This document shows positions 42,668-50,496 of a stretch of 64,000 nucleotides of DNA, in pieces. The stretch comes from Niabella sp. (GTDB taxonomy: Bacteria; Bacteroidota; Bacteroidia; Chitinophagales; Chitinophagaceae): assembly GCA_027493055.1 (NCBI GenBank), contig JAPUDO010000102.1, positions 115,459 to 179,458 on the forward strand. The letters run 5' to 3'. Each line of letters begins with the position of its first letter. Position 1 is the stretch's first letter. The position numbers and the translations under genes are program-made. The notes beneath the pieces were generated by a model, which saw only the letters and a list, made by a program, of their open reading frames with translations, was not told the DNA's origin and did not search any database.

Positions 42668-43018
42668 TTAATTGTTCCTTAGTGTTACAAGGGTTGCCAC
42701 TATGATTCTTAACAGAGGTTCACCCATTTGGTAAATACTATTGATCTTTTCTTCAAATGTAGGGTTGAAAACCAACAGGAGTTCCAGAAAATATAAGCTT
42801 TCGTCTAACTCCTCCTCTACTATTTTTAGTTTGTTGATATGGTCAGCCTTTGATTTTGCCCTCCGGGCTGCCCTGTAATTAGCCCCTACTGAACTCGAAG
42901 AACGAACAACCTGGTTGCAATATGCATTATTGATCCTATTTTCCGGTAATAGTTGTGTCAGCCTTCCAATATCTATTGCAAACTGTTTAGTCCGGGATTT
43001 TAATTCTTCTGCATTCAT
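42668..43018 (-). CDS. Four-helix bundle protein (23S rRNA intervening-sequence type)
   Basis: A 116-residue protein of the IVP/four-helix family (related to Avd of diversity-generating retroelements): LKSRTKQFAIDIGRLTQLLP, SSSSVGANYRAARRAKSKAD, LKIVEEELDESLYFLELLLV and LLRIIVATLVTLRNN. The start is ATG 43018 (MNAEELK), a second Met is 27 bases upstream. The gene is flanked by inverted CGATGTACGTT / AACGTACATCG repeats, like the IVS elements inside 23S rRNA genes, though here it is between thiL and suhB. Confidence 0.85.
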   Translation of the reverse strand: MNAEELKSRTKQFAIDIGRLTQLLPENRINNAYCNQVVRSSSSVGANYRAARRAKSKADHINKLKIVEEELDESLYFLELLLVFNPTFEEKINSIYQMGEPLLRIIVATLVTLRNN

Positions 43019-43061
43019 ATTTATCCTGTTTTTGGTGTTTAGCATATTTTGTCTCTCCCAC

Positions 43062-43078
43062 AACGTACATCGGACATC
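43062..43078. repeat. AACGTACATCGGACATC repeat, left of suhB
   Basis: Inverse match to 42649-42659 over 11 bases; related words also at 12975-13000. Confidence 0.6.
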
Positions 43079-43854
43079 TAACTCCGAACATCATTGATCA
43101 CTCCCAGTAGTTGCTCATGTATCAACCCATTGGTTGCAACAATTTTTTGCTGGTAAGGACTATAGCGGTTGCCTTCGAAATCGGTTACTTTTCCTCCGGC
43201 TTCTTCCAGTATCAGAAAACCTGCTGCGCTATCCCAGGGTTGCAGCTTATGTTCATAAAACCCGTCTAACCTGCCGGCAGCTACCCAGCACAGGTCAACA
43301 GCCGCCGCGCCCAGCCTGCGCACAGGAACCCCTTCGCGTATAAATCTTTCAAAAACCTCAAGAGGTCCGTTATTTTGCTGGATATAGGTATAGGGAAAAC
43401 CGGTTACCAGGCAGCTCTTCATTACATCGGTTTCTGTGCTCACTTTTATGGACTGGCCGTTAAAAGTGGCACCTTGTCCTTTTTCAGCAACAAAGAGCTC
43501 GTTCATGTGTGGGTTATACACCATACCCAGTATCATTTCTCCCTTAAACTCTATTCCTATGGAAACGCAATTAATAGGGATACCGTGAGCAAAGTTGATG
43601 GTGCCATCAATAGGATCAATGATCCATTTATAATCCGAATCCTGGGGCAGCTCACCGGTTTCTTCAGTAAGAATGTAATGATCAGGATAATGTTTACGGA
43701 TCACTTCCAGTATTGCTTTTTCCGAAGCATGGTCTGCTGCGGTAACAAGGTTATTGCGGCCTTCCTTATATTTTATTTCGAAGGTTTGATTGAAGTATGC
43801 AGATACCTGCTCTCCTCCGGCCATAATGGCTTCATGTAATACACTTTTTAACAT
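43078..43854 (-). CDS. suhB: Inositol monophosphatase family protein
   Basis: A 258-residue Mg-dependent phosphatase: EETG (ILTEETGELP), IDPIDGTINFAHG, the VRRLGAAAVDLCWVAAGRLD loop and WDSAAGFLILEEAGG. It hydrolyses inositol or related sugar phosphates, and SuhB also assists rRNA transcription in E. coli. Promoter TATCTTTG at 43860-43867 leaves 5 nt before ATG 43854. The IVS-type gene lies downstream, 59 bases on. Confidence 0.9.
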   Translation of the reverse strand: MLKSVLHEAIMAGGEQVSAYFNQTFEIKYKEGRNNLVTAADHASEKAILEVIRKHYPDHYILTEETGELPQDSDYKWIIDPIDGTINFAHGIPINCVSIGIEFKGEMILGMVYNPHMNELFVAEKGQGATFNGQSIKVSTETDVMKSCLVTGFPYTYIQQNNGPLEVFERFIREGVPVRRLGAAAVDLCWVAAGRLDGFYEHKLQPWDSAAGFLILEEAGGKVTDFEGNRYSPYQQKIVATNGLIHEQLLGVINDVRS

Positions 43855-43859
43855 GAGGG

Positions 43860-43867
43860 CAAAGATA
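43860..43867 (-). promoter_or_regulatory. -7 box of suhB (TATCTTTG on the minus strand)
   Basis: Exact consensus, 5 nt before the ATG; leaderless or nearly so. Confidence 0.55.
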
Positions 43868-43904
43868 ACGAAGCAGGATTGTTTTTGTTACCTGGAGGCA
43901 ACAG

Positions 43905-43933
43905 CATAAAAATGTGAAGCGAGGCGCTTCACA
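43905..43933. repeat. Dispersed palindromic element, copy C
   Basis: GGCAACAGCATAAAAA then TGTGAAGCG-AGG-CGCTTCACA (43913-43933), a perfect 9-bp stem. Confidence 0.65.
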
Positions 43934-44043
43934 TAGTTTAGTTTCAGTGCGGAGGGGAATTTTCGCCCCTAAAAACGGGTATTTTCCCGTTTTCTTAAGC
44001 GTTTTTTATACTTTCTTTGTATTGCCCTTTTAAATTAACAGAT

Positions 44044-44247
44044 ATGACACATTCTTTAATTCACTTTTTTACAAACGAGCGTGTACCTGCAAGGCTACAG
44101 GCGGCTATTGAAGAACTGAAGCAAAAACAAAACACCGGGAATCTGTTTAAAAAAGACCGGCGCCTTTTTGCGTTGGGCTCTTTTTTTCTGTGTGTTTTTA
44201 TATGTTTGGTGTTGTTGCTTGTATATAGTATTGCTCTTTTATTTTAA
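44044..44247 (+). CDS. Small single-helix membrane protein
   Basis: A 67-residue protein, MTHSLIHFFTNERVPARLQA with a charged helix (IEELKQKQNTGNLFKKDRRL) and one C-terminal membrane segment (FFLCVFICLVLLLVYSIALL). Not a known family; a tail-anchored topology is likely. The start is ATG 44044, preceded by ACTTTCTTTG, a poor -7 match. Could be non-coding, but composition looks protein-like. Confidence 0.5.
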   Translation: MTHSLIHFFTNERVPARLQAAIEELKQKQNTGNLFKKDRRLFALGSFFLCVFICLVLLLVYSIALLF

Positions 44248-44252
44248 ACCGT

Positions 44253-44389
44253 CTCGGGGTTGACTAAAAAGTATTGTCAGCCTGAGCTTGTCGAAGGCTA
44301 ACTGCTTGATTGTCTATATTTCGTCAGGCTCTCCGAAGGAGTCCCTTGGACAATATGACAATCAAGGAACCTTTTTAGTTGGCCCCGAG
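44253..44389. mobile_element. 137-bp MITE-like element
   Basis: Terminal inverted repeats of about 20 bases, CTCGGGGTTGACTAAAAAGT (44253-44272) and, at the right end, the complement of CTCGGGGCCAACTAAAAAGG (44370-44389), with 17 of 20 positions alike. Inside are GTCAGCCTGAGCTTGTCGAA (a very common Bacteroidota repeat word) and CTCCGAAGGAGTCC, plus TTGATTGTC and its complement, so the inside also folds. No coding capacity. Confidence 0.65.
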
Positions 44390-44479
44390 GTAATTCCTGA
44401 AGGCCTACTGCTCTAAGACCAGATCAAATACATCATGCTTAAATCTTTGGTATATTCGTAGTTGTAAAAACAGGGCTTT

Positions 44480-45064
44480 ATGGATAACTTTTCATTATTG
44501 AATCTGGCCGGAAACTATTCTTATGCCGACTATCTTACCTGGAAATTCCAGGAAAGGGTAGAGCTGATAAAAGGCAGGATCTTTAAAATGAGCCCGGCCC
44601 CGCGTGTCAGACATCAGGCAATATCTATGTACATTAGCACACAGTTATACAACTTTTTAAATGAAAAAAAATGTGAGGTTTTTGCCGCGCCCTTTGATGT
44701 CAGGCTTACTAAAAAAAACACCCGGAATGAACTGGTAAAAACAGTGGTACAGCCCGATATATGTGTAATATGCGATCCTGATAAGCTGGATGAGTTGGGG
44801 TGTGTGGGAGCACCGGATATAATTATCGAGATCTTATCTCCGGGCAACAATACCAAAGAGCTTAAAAATAAATATGAAGTGTATGAGGAAAACGGGGTAT
44901 TGGAATACTGGATCATCCATCCGGAGGAAAAGACCTTTTTAGCCTATACACTTAACAATGATGGGAAGTATATTCCATCTGCGTTAAAAACCATGGGCGA
45001 TAAGATAACCACGCCTGTACTACCGGGGTTTGTATTGGACCTGGAAAAAGTTTTTGCAGATTAA
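44480..45064 (+). CDS. Uma2-family restriction endonuclease-fold protein
   Basis: A 194-residue DUF820/Uma2 protein with the PD-(D/E)XK core: VELIKGRIFKMSPAPRVRHQ, QPDICVICDPDKLDE, GAPDIIIEILSPGNNTKELK then KYEVYEENGVLEYWIIHPEE. Catalytic D and E/K residues of the fold are in place. Function of the family is unknown, although such genes move with mobile DNA and the MITE-like element precedes it. Confidence 0.87.
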   Translation: MDNFSLLNLAGNYSYADYLTWKFQERVELIKGRIFKMSPAPRVRHQAISMYISTQLYNFLNEKKCEVFAAPFDVRLTKKNTRNELVKTVVQPDICVICDPDKLDELGCVGAPDIIIEILSPGNNTKELKNKYEVYEENGVLEYWIIHPEEKTFLAYTLNNDGKYIPSALKTMGDKITTPVLPGFVLDLEKVFAD

Positions 45065-45198
45065 CCGGCAGGCCTTTTTCCGGATAACCTTTCTGCTACA
45101 AAAATTGTTAAGATCACGCATATAAATATCAATAACAAAGCCCATTTTTCACAAAATCGTATCTTGCGCCTTTCCGATAGTGGCAAGTACCGTTATTT

Positions 45199-46731
45199 AT
45201 GGCGTCAATTATTGATATTAAAATACCAAAAGCGATTGCGAAGGTTCTTGGCCTTCCCCAATCTGACGCCCGTGCACAACAACAAAAAGTGCTCAAAAAG
45301 CTACTAAAAAAGGCAAGATTTACCGAGTTTGGCCAAAAATATAATTTTGACAAAATTTTGCTGGGCAAAAATGCAGAGCACGACTTTCAGAAATCTGTAC
45401 CTGTTTTTGACTATAATAAGATATATGATGAGTGGTGGAAGAAAACACTGGACGGCATACCGGATGTAACCTGGCCCGGAAAAATAGAATACTTCGCACT
45501 CAGTTCAGGAACTTCAGAAGCAGCAAGTAAATATATACCTATTACCAAAGACCTGTTACGCAGCAATACTATCAACTACATAAAACAGCTGATCAGCGTT
45601 TTTTCTTACCAGGAAGCCAATAAAAAAGCATTGCGGAAAAGTTTCCTGATGATTGGAGGTACTACCGATCTGCAAAAAAGTGATATTGGGTGGTATGCCG
45701 GCGATTTAAGCGGCATTCTTGCCAAAAAGCGTCCCTTCTGGTTTCAGACCTTTTATAAGCCAGGAGTGAGGATTGCCGCTATGAAGGACTGGAATGAAAA
45801 GCTGAAAGAAATTGTAGAGCATGCACGCGATTGGGATATAGGCTATATTGTGGGTGTGCCCGCCTGGTGCCAGATGTGCATGGAAATGATAATAGATAAG
45901 TATCAGCTCAATAATATACATGAAATATGGCCCAACTTCGGCGTTTTTGTACATGGCGGCGTTTCTTTTCAGCCCTATAAAAAGTCTTTCGAAAAACTAT
46001 TAGGCAAACCTATAATATATGTAGAAAATTATCTTTCCAGCGAAGGCTTTATTGGTTATAAAATGAAAGAACATGCCCTGGGCATGCAGCTTATAACAGA
46101 CAATAATATCTTCTTTGAGTTTATTCCGTTTGATGATAAGAATTTTGATGCCAATGGCAATGTTTTGCCGGAAGCAAAAGGGTTGCTTATTGATGAAGTA
46201 ACATACGGAAAAGACTATGCGATCCTGCTAAGTACCAATGCCGGCGCCTGGCGTTATTTAATTGGAGATACCATCCGTTTTTTAAATGTAGAAAAGTGTG
46301 AAGTAATTATTACCGGGCGTACCAAACATTTTCTTAGCCTGGTTGGAGAGCATCTGAGTGTAGAAAATATGAACCGGGCCGTTGAAGAGGCCAATAATCA
46401 TTTTAATATCAGCATCCCGGAATATACAGTAACCGGGTTCCCTTATAAAAACTATTTTGCGCACAAATGGTACATTGCCACTAATGATAAGGTGGATGCC
46501 TGCGAATTATTGAAGTTTATTGATGATACACTCAAAAGAATCAATGATGATTATGCTACGGAAAGAACCAGTGCCTTATCTGATATATTTATCGAGATAC
46601 TACCCGAAGAAAAGTTTTTAAAATTTATGGAACTTCGGGGAAAGCTGGGCAGTCAGCATAAGTTTCCCAGGGTAATGAAAGGCAATATGCTTGAAAGCTG
46701 GGATAAATTTCTGGCTACGGGAAAAATTTAA
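45199..46731 (+). CDS. GH3 auxin-responsive promoter family protein
   Basis: A 510-residue acyl-acid amido synthetase-like protein. Seen: the ATP-binding YFALSSGTSEAASKYIPITK, PFWFQTFYKPGVRIAAMKDW, HGGVSFQPYKKSFEKLLG, VENYLSSEGFIGYKM and LIGDTIRFL, typical of bacterial GH3 members. They are proposed to adenylate a carboxylic acid and link it to an amino acid; the substrate in Bacteroidota is unknown. TATCTTGC (45160-45167) is a near -7 box, 31 nt upstream. Confidence 0.9.
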   Translation: MASIIDIKIPKAIAKVLGLPQSDARAQQQKVLKKLLKKARFTEFGQKYNFDKILLGKNAEHDFQKSVPVFDYNKIYDEWWKKTLDGIPDVTWPGKIEYFALSSGTSEAASKYIPITKDLLRSNTINYIKQLISVFSYQEANKKALRKSFLMIGGTTDLQKSDIGWYAGDLSGILAKKRPFWFQTFYKPGVRIAAMKDWNEKLKEIVEHARDWDIGYIVGVPAWCQMCMEMIIDKYQLNNIHEIWPNFGVFVHGGVSFQPYKKSFEKLLGKPIIYVENYLSSEGFIGYKMKEHALGMQLITDNNIFFEFIPFDDKNFDANGNVLPEAKGLLIDEVTYGKDYAILLSTNAGAWRYLIGDTIRFLNVEKCEVIITGRTKHFLSLVGEHLSVENMNRAVEEANNHFNISIPEYTVTGFPYKNYFAHKWYIATNDKVDACELLKFIDDTLKRINDDYATERTSALSDIFIEILPEEKFLKFMELRGKLGSQHKFPRVMKGNMLESWDKFLATGKI

Positions 46732-46771
46732 CTTACATGCTTAAAAAAACTTTACTAATCTTGCCTGAACT

Positions 46772-47407
46772 ATGATTGAGGGCTTAATTAAAGGAGTAAC
46801 CTTAGGGCTGTTATTAAGCATTGCAGTCGGGCCGGTACTTTTTTCTATTATAAAGCATAGTATAAATGTTGGGCACAAAGGCGGAATGGCCTTTGTGGCA
46901 GGGGTTTCTGCAAGTGACATAACACTTGCATTTGTAAGCAATGTTTTTTCTGCAATGTTTGAAATTATCAGCGAGCACAAGCAGGTGATTGGTATAACCG
47001 GCAGCTTGTTTTTAATGGTGATCGGCATTTATTTTTTGTTCTTTAAAAAAGTAAAAATAAATGAGCATGGAAAAGCCATCCAGATCACTTTCCGGAAGCG
47101 CGACTATGCCACTATGTTCCTCTCTGGCTACCTGATGAATACCCTTAACCCTTCTGTATTCCTTTTTTGGTTAACGGCTTCTACCTCATTTATCAATCAT
47201 ACCATAGAAGAACGGATCATTATTTTTAGTACCTGCCTGTTAATTGTGCTTGGTGCCGATATTGCCAAAGTAATGCTCGCAGGCAAAATACGCAACAGCC
47301 TAACCCCGCATAATATCCAGCTTATTAACCGCATCAATGGTATTATACTCATTGGCTTTTCAATAGCGCTGATTGTGGGACTGTTGTTTTATAAAGCGCC
47401 GCAATAA
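46772..47407 (+). CDS. LysE-family translocator
   Basis: A 211-residue amino acid exporter with about six helices: KGVTLGLLLSIAVGPVLFSI, GMAFVAGVSASDITLAFVSN, IGITGSLFLMVIGIYFLFFK, the conserved FLSGYLMNTLNPSVFLFWLT and IILIGFSIALIVGLLF. Exports an unknown amino acid. TAATCTTG ends 8 nt before the ATG. The gene follows the GH3 gene by 40 bases. Confidence 0.9.
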   Translation: MIEGLIKGVTLGLLLSIAVGPVLFSIIKHSINVGHKGGMAFVAGVSASDITLAFVSNVFSAMFEIISEHKQVIGITGSLFLMVIGIYFLFFKKVKINEHGKAIQITFRKRDYATMFLSGYLMNTLNPSVFLFWLTASTSFINHTIEERIIIFSTCLLIVLGADIAKVMLAGKIRNSLTPHNIQLINRINGIILIGFSIALIVGLLFYKAPQ

Positions 47408-47449
47408 TTCAGGCTTTAAACCATCAACTTTTCTATATCTTGCAATGCA

Positions 47450-48145
47450 ATGAGGCTGTTCAAAAGTATATGGCGATTTTTTAAGCGAACATTCATCGTG
47501 CTTTTTATTGGCCAGCTGATTTATATAGTGGTACTCAAATGGGTAAATCCTCCTGTAACGATTACACAGCTTATTAGTTTTATTGAAGGGCATGGGATGA
47601 GCAGTACTAATGTTAGCCTGGCCCGGATGTCATTCAATGCCAAGCTGGCTGTTATTGCTTCAGAAGACCAGCTGTTTCCCGATCATAATGGTTTTGACTG
47701 GAAAGGTATTGCCAAGGCCATGGAGTATAACCAGAAAAAGCCGGGCCGTGTCAGGGGCGGCAGCACCATCAGCCAGCAAACAGCTAAAAACGTTTTTTTA
47801 TGGCAGGACCGCAGCTGGCTCAGGAAAGGGCTCGAAACCTATTTCACTTTTATGATTGAAAAAATATGGGGTAAAAAAAGGATCCTGGAAGTATATTTGA
47901 ACGTAGCTGAAACAGGTAAAGGTATTTTTGGTATAGAGCAGGCGGCACAAACCTATTTTGGTAAACCGGCTCAAAACCTGTCACAAAATGAAGCAGCCGC
48001 CATTGCCGCTGCACTCCCCAATCCTAAAAAATATACGGTAAAACCTATGAGCTCCTATGTTTCTGCGAGGAGTAAAAAAATAATGCAGCAAATGAATTTT
48101 CTGCGGCCCGACAGGGATATACAGGCCATCATCGGCAATCAATAA
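47450..48145 (+). CDS. mtgA: Monofunctional peptidoglycan transglycosylase
   Basis: A 231-residue GT51 transglycosylase. One N-terminal helix (FKRTFIVLFIGQLIYIVVLK) is followed by the catalytic ASEDQLFPDHNGFDWKGIAK (E of the EDxxFxxH motif), GRVRGGSTISQQTAKNVFLW, RKGLETYFTFMIEKIWGKKR and ILEVYLNVAETGKGIFGIEQ. It makes glycan strands from lipid II. A box TATCTTGC (47436-47443) ends 6 nt before ATG 47450, a leaderless-looking layout. Confidence 0.94.
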   Translation: MRLFKSIWRFFKRTFIVLFIGQLIYIVVLKWVNPPVTITQLISFIEGHGMSSTNVSLARMSFNAKLAVIASEDQLFPDHNGFDWKGIAKAMEYNQKKPGRVRGGSTISQQTAKNVFLWQDRSWLRKGLETYFTFMIEKIWGKKRILEVYLNVAETGKGIFGIEQAAQTYFGKPAQNLSQNEAAAIAAALPNPKKYTVKPMSSYVSARSKKIMQQMNFLRPDRDIQAIIGNQ

Positions 48146-48219
48146 AATATACGCTTGTGTGACTAAAGTAACCGTACAGGTTTTTTCTATGCAGTTACTT
48201 TACATCAAATTAATCAATT

Positions 48220-48654
48220 ATGTCACAAGAGCATACTTACGAAGTAGGAATTAAATGGAAAGAAGGCCGGGTAGGCGAACTTTCTTCGCCTGTACTGAAT
48301 GAAACGATTGAGTGCGCTACGCCACCTGAATTTCCTAATGGGGTACCGGGTATATGGTCACCGGAGCATTTATTTGTAGCTGCTATTAACAGCTGTTTTA
48401 TGGCTACTTTTTTGGCTATCAGCCATAATTTTAAAATGGAGGTAGCCTCGTTTGATTGCAAAACAACCGCAAAGCTGCAAATGGTTGACGGCAGGTACCT
48501 TATTACCCAGGCCGAAATGTATCCTGAGGTAACGCTGGCAAATCCCGGTGCAGATGGAGAGAAAGCGCTCCGGGTACTTGAAAAAGCAAAGAACGGGTGC
48601 CTTGTAACCAATTCTATGAAAACCGAAGTGTTGATGCACCCTTCAGTTAATTAA
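48220..48654 (+). CDS. OsmC family protein
   Basis: A 144-residue OsmC/Ohr-type peroxiredoxin-like protein: VGIKWKEGRVGELSSPVLNE, GVPGIWSPEHLFVAAINSCF and the second half EKALRVLEKAKNGCLVTNSM. Cys residues at NSCFM and NGCLVTN are the two active-site cysteines. It detoxifies peroxides or thiol oxidants. Opens the 48.2-49.7 kb redox cluster. Confidence 0.9.
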   Translation: MSQEHTYEVGIKWKEGRVGELSSPVLNETIECATPPEFPNGVPGIWSPEHLFVAAINSCFMATFLAISHNFKMEVASFDCKTTAKLQMVDGRYLITQAEMYPEVTLANPGADGEKALRVLEKAKNGCLVTNSMKTEVLMHPSVN

Positions 48655-48747
48655 GAAGGGGGGGCAGCGTGGAGCGGCAGGTTTTTTAAACTGTGCTCCC
48701 GTTTTGAGGAACGAAGTATCAGATAATAAAAGATAAAAAATATACTG

Positions 48748-48948
48748 ATGAAAAAGAATATGGGTCTCACAGACAAAACAATCAGGGTCATAATAGCTGT
48801 TGTTATAGCTGCTTTGTATTTCATGAATATTATAAGCGGCACAGTGGCAATAATACTGCTGATATTAGCAGCGCTGTTTCTACTTACTTCTTTTGTTAGT
48901 ATTTGTCCGTTGTACCTGCTTTTGGGCATTAACACCTGCAAAAAATAA
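48748..48948 (+). CDS. DUF2892/YgaP-type small membrane protein
   Basis: A 66-residue two-helix protein (KTIRVIIAVVIAALYFMNII, AIILLILAALFLLTSFVSIC) that ends in CPLYLLLGINTCKK, the standard DUF2892 pattern as in the C terminus of rhodanese YgaP. Part of the redox cluster. Confidence 0.87.
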   Translation: MKKNMGLTDKTIRVIIAVVIAALYFMNIISGTVAIILLILAALFLLTSFVSICPLYLLLGINTCKK

Positions 48949-48952
48949 TAAT

Positions 48953-49189
48953 ATGAGCAACTTTTTCAGGGGATGGGATGTTATCCGTATAATAAGGTTA
49001 TTGCTGGGCATTGCCATTATTGCACAAAGTGTACGATCAGGGCACTGGGGGCTTATGATAGCCGGTATTTTATTTTCATTAATGCCGATATTTAATATAG
49101 GCTGTTGCGCCGGAGGTAATTGCAGTGCGCCTGTTGGTAAAGTAAAGCAAACAGAAAACAGCGATATTGTTTATGAAGAAATAAAATAG
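48953..49189 (+). CDS. Small Cys-containing membrane protein
   Basis: A 78-residue protein: MSNFFRGWDVIRIIRLLLGI, two helices, then IFNIGCCAGGNCSAPVGKVK. Starts at ATG 48953, 4 bases after the previous stop; the longer frame to 48893 overlaps it. The GCCAGGNC cluster suggests a thiol or metal role beside thioredoxin (inference). No firm family. Confidence 0.7.
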   Translation: MSNFFRGWDVIRIIRLLLGIAIIAQSVRSGHWGLMIAGILFSLMPIFNIGCCAGGNCSAPVGKVKQTENSDIVYEEIK

Positions 49190-49236
49190 ATCAAAGGTTC
49201 CTCTTGGCAAAAAACAATAATAAATATACAAGAGAA

Positions 49237-49458
49237 ATGTCGTTTATAAAGAAAAATATACTGCCTCTCATTGGAGTGCTGGTGGGCGCTTTGGCTGGTT
49301 TTTTGTATTGGAAGTATGTAGGATGTAATTCAGGAACATGCGCTATTACTTCCCGGCCCGTGAACAGCTCTGTGTACGGTGCAGTAATGGGCGGGTTGCT
49401 TTTTTCGATGTTCAAAAAAGATAAAAAGAAAGAAAATGACATTTCAGGAAATCATTAA
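49237..49458 (+). CDS. DUF6132 family membrane protein
   Basis: A 73-residue protein: KKNILPLIGVLVGALAGFLY, the signature WKYVGCNSGTCAITSRPVNS, then SVYGAVMGGLLFSMF and a lysine-rich tail. Starts at ATG 49237 (an upstream TTG at 49204 is possible). Its last 23 bases overlap the thioredoxin gene, so the two are coupled in translation. Confidence 0.82.
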   Translation: MSFIKKNILPLIGVLVGALAGFLYWKYVGCNSGTCAITSRPVNSSVYGAVMGGLLFSMFKKDKKKENDISGNH

Positions 49459-49729
49459 CCAGGATAAACCGGTTTTGGTAGATTTTTTTGCCGAATGGTG
49501 CGGCCCTTGCAAAATGATGGCACCAACGCTTAAAGAATTAAAAGATCGGGTTGGCGATGCTGCTGCTATTATAAAAATTGATGTGGATAAAAGTCCGCAG
49601 GTAGCAGCCCAGTATCAGATACAGGGCGTTCCTACTTTGATTCTCTTTAAAAACGGCCAGCCTGTGTGGAGGCAATCAGGAGTGAGGCCGTTAAGTGAGC
49701 TGGAAAATGTGATCAAACAAAATGCTTAA
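49436..49729 (+). CDS. trxA: Thioredoxin
   Basis: A 97-residue thioredoxin with the active site WCGPC (FFAEWCGPCKMMAPTLKELK), the cis-Pro GVPTLILFKNGQ and the ending SGVRPLSELENVI. A cytoplasmic disulfide reductase. It overlaps the DUF6132 gene at its start and ends 4 bases inside the convergent riboside kinase. Confidence 0.95.
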   Translation: MTFQEIINQDKPVLVDFFAEWCGPCKMMAPTLKELKDRVGDAAAIIKIDVDKSPQVAAQYQIQGVPTLILFKNGQPVWRQSGVRPLSELENVIKQNA

Positions 49730-50340
49730 TATTCATTTGATAAAAGCCGGTGGACCGCTTCTATAGCTATTTGAAGGCGTGCTTCATTATTGCCTTGAAT
49801 TTCCACCCACGGTTTACTTTGGTTAACGAGCAGGTCTTTATAAATTCGGAATAATGTTTCCCTTGTCTGCAGGTCAGGGTATTCACGCAGCTCATCTTTA
49901 ACCCACGGCAAATCAGTATTGCAAAGCAGGTACAGGTCATATTTGCGCTGAACAATTTCATCTAAAACAAACCGGTGACATTTTCCAAACACAAATTCGC
50001 ACCATACTTTCATTACGTACATATCGGTGTCTAAGAAGAGGAGTCCGGAAGTCCGGGATTCCGGAAGTCCGGGATTTGAACTGTTATCATCTGTTCTTTC
50101 CGGCTTTCCGACTTTCTGACTTTCTGACTTTCTGACTTTTTCAACATACTCCTCCTCCAGTTTCAGTTGCCCACTGGCTATAACAGCCAGGTCTTCAAAG
50201 CTGTAATCAGTACCGTATTTCAGCAAATATTCCCTTGCGTATTCGGGGCACCAAACTGTATGGAAATGTGTTGCCAGCTCACTGCAAAGTGTGCTTTTGC
50301 CGGTGCTTTCGGGCCCTATTATGACGATTTTCCTAATCAT
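49726..50340 (-). CDS. Nicotinamide riboside kinase (NadR-like AAA ATPase) with repeat insert
   Basis: A 204-residue AAA_28 protein: the P-loop IIGPESTGKSTLCSELA, VWCPEYAREYLLKYG, YVMKVWCEFVFGKCH, YDLYLLCNTDLPWVKDELRE and RIYKDLL. About 33 residues, 67-99, look foreign to the family and carry repeat DNA at 50043-50142: two CCGGAAGTCCGGGATT units and four GACTTTCT units on the + strand. Next to pnuC it forms an NAD salvage pair. The start is ATG 50340. Confidence 0.85.
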   Translation of the reverse strand: MIRKIVIIGPESTGKSTLCSELATHFHTVWCPEYAREYLLKYGTDYSFEDLAVIASGQLKLEEEYVEKVRKSESQKVGKPERTDDNSSNPGLPESRTSGLLFLDTDMYVMKVWCEFVFGKCHRFVLDEIVQRKYDLYLLCNTDLPWVKDELREYPDLQTRETLFRIYKDLLVNQSKPWVEIQGNNEARLQIAIEAVHRLLSNEY

Positions 50341-50352
50341 ACATTTAAAATT

Positions 50353-50496
50353 AACCACATAGGGTCATAGTTTTTACATAGAGGAAGAAAAAGAGTTACA
50401 AAGGCTTTTGTCAAAGGCAAAAAGACTATGCGACTCTTAAAAAATAATGTTCTATTTTGTACTGGTTTCTATGCATTGCTATGTACCTATGTGGTT
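50353..50496. repeat. Inverted repeat AACCACATAGG around the nrk-pnuC spacer
   Basis: Left arm 50353-50363 and right arm 50486-50496 are perfect 11-mers; CATAG words follow within each arm. The spacer is about 120 bases. Confidence 0.6.
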
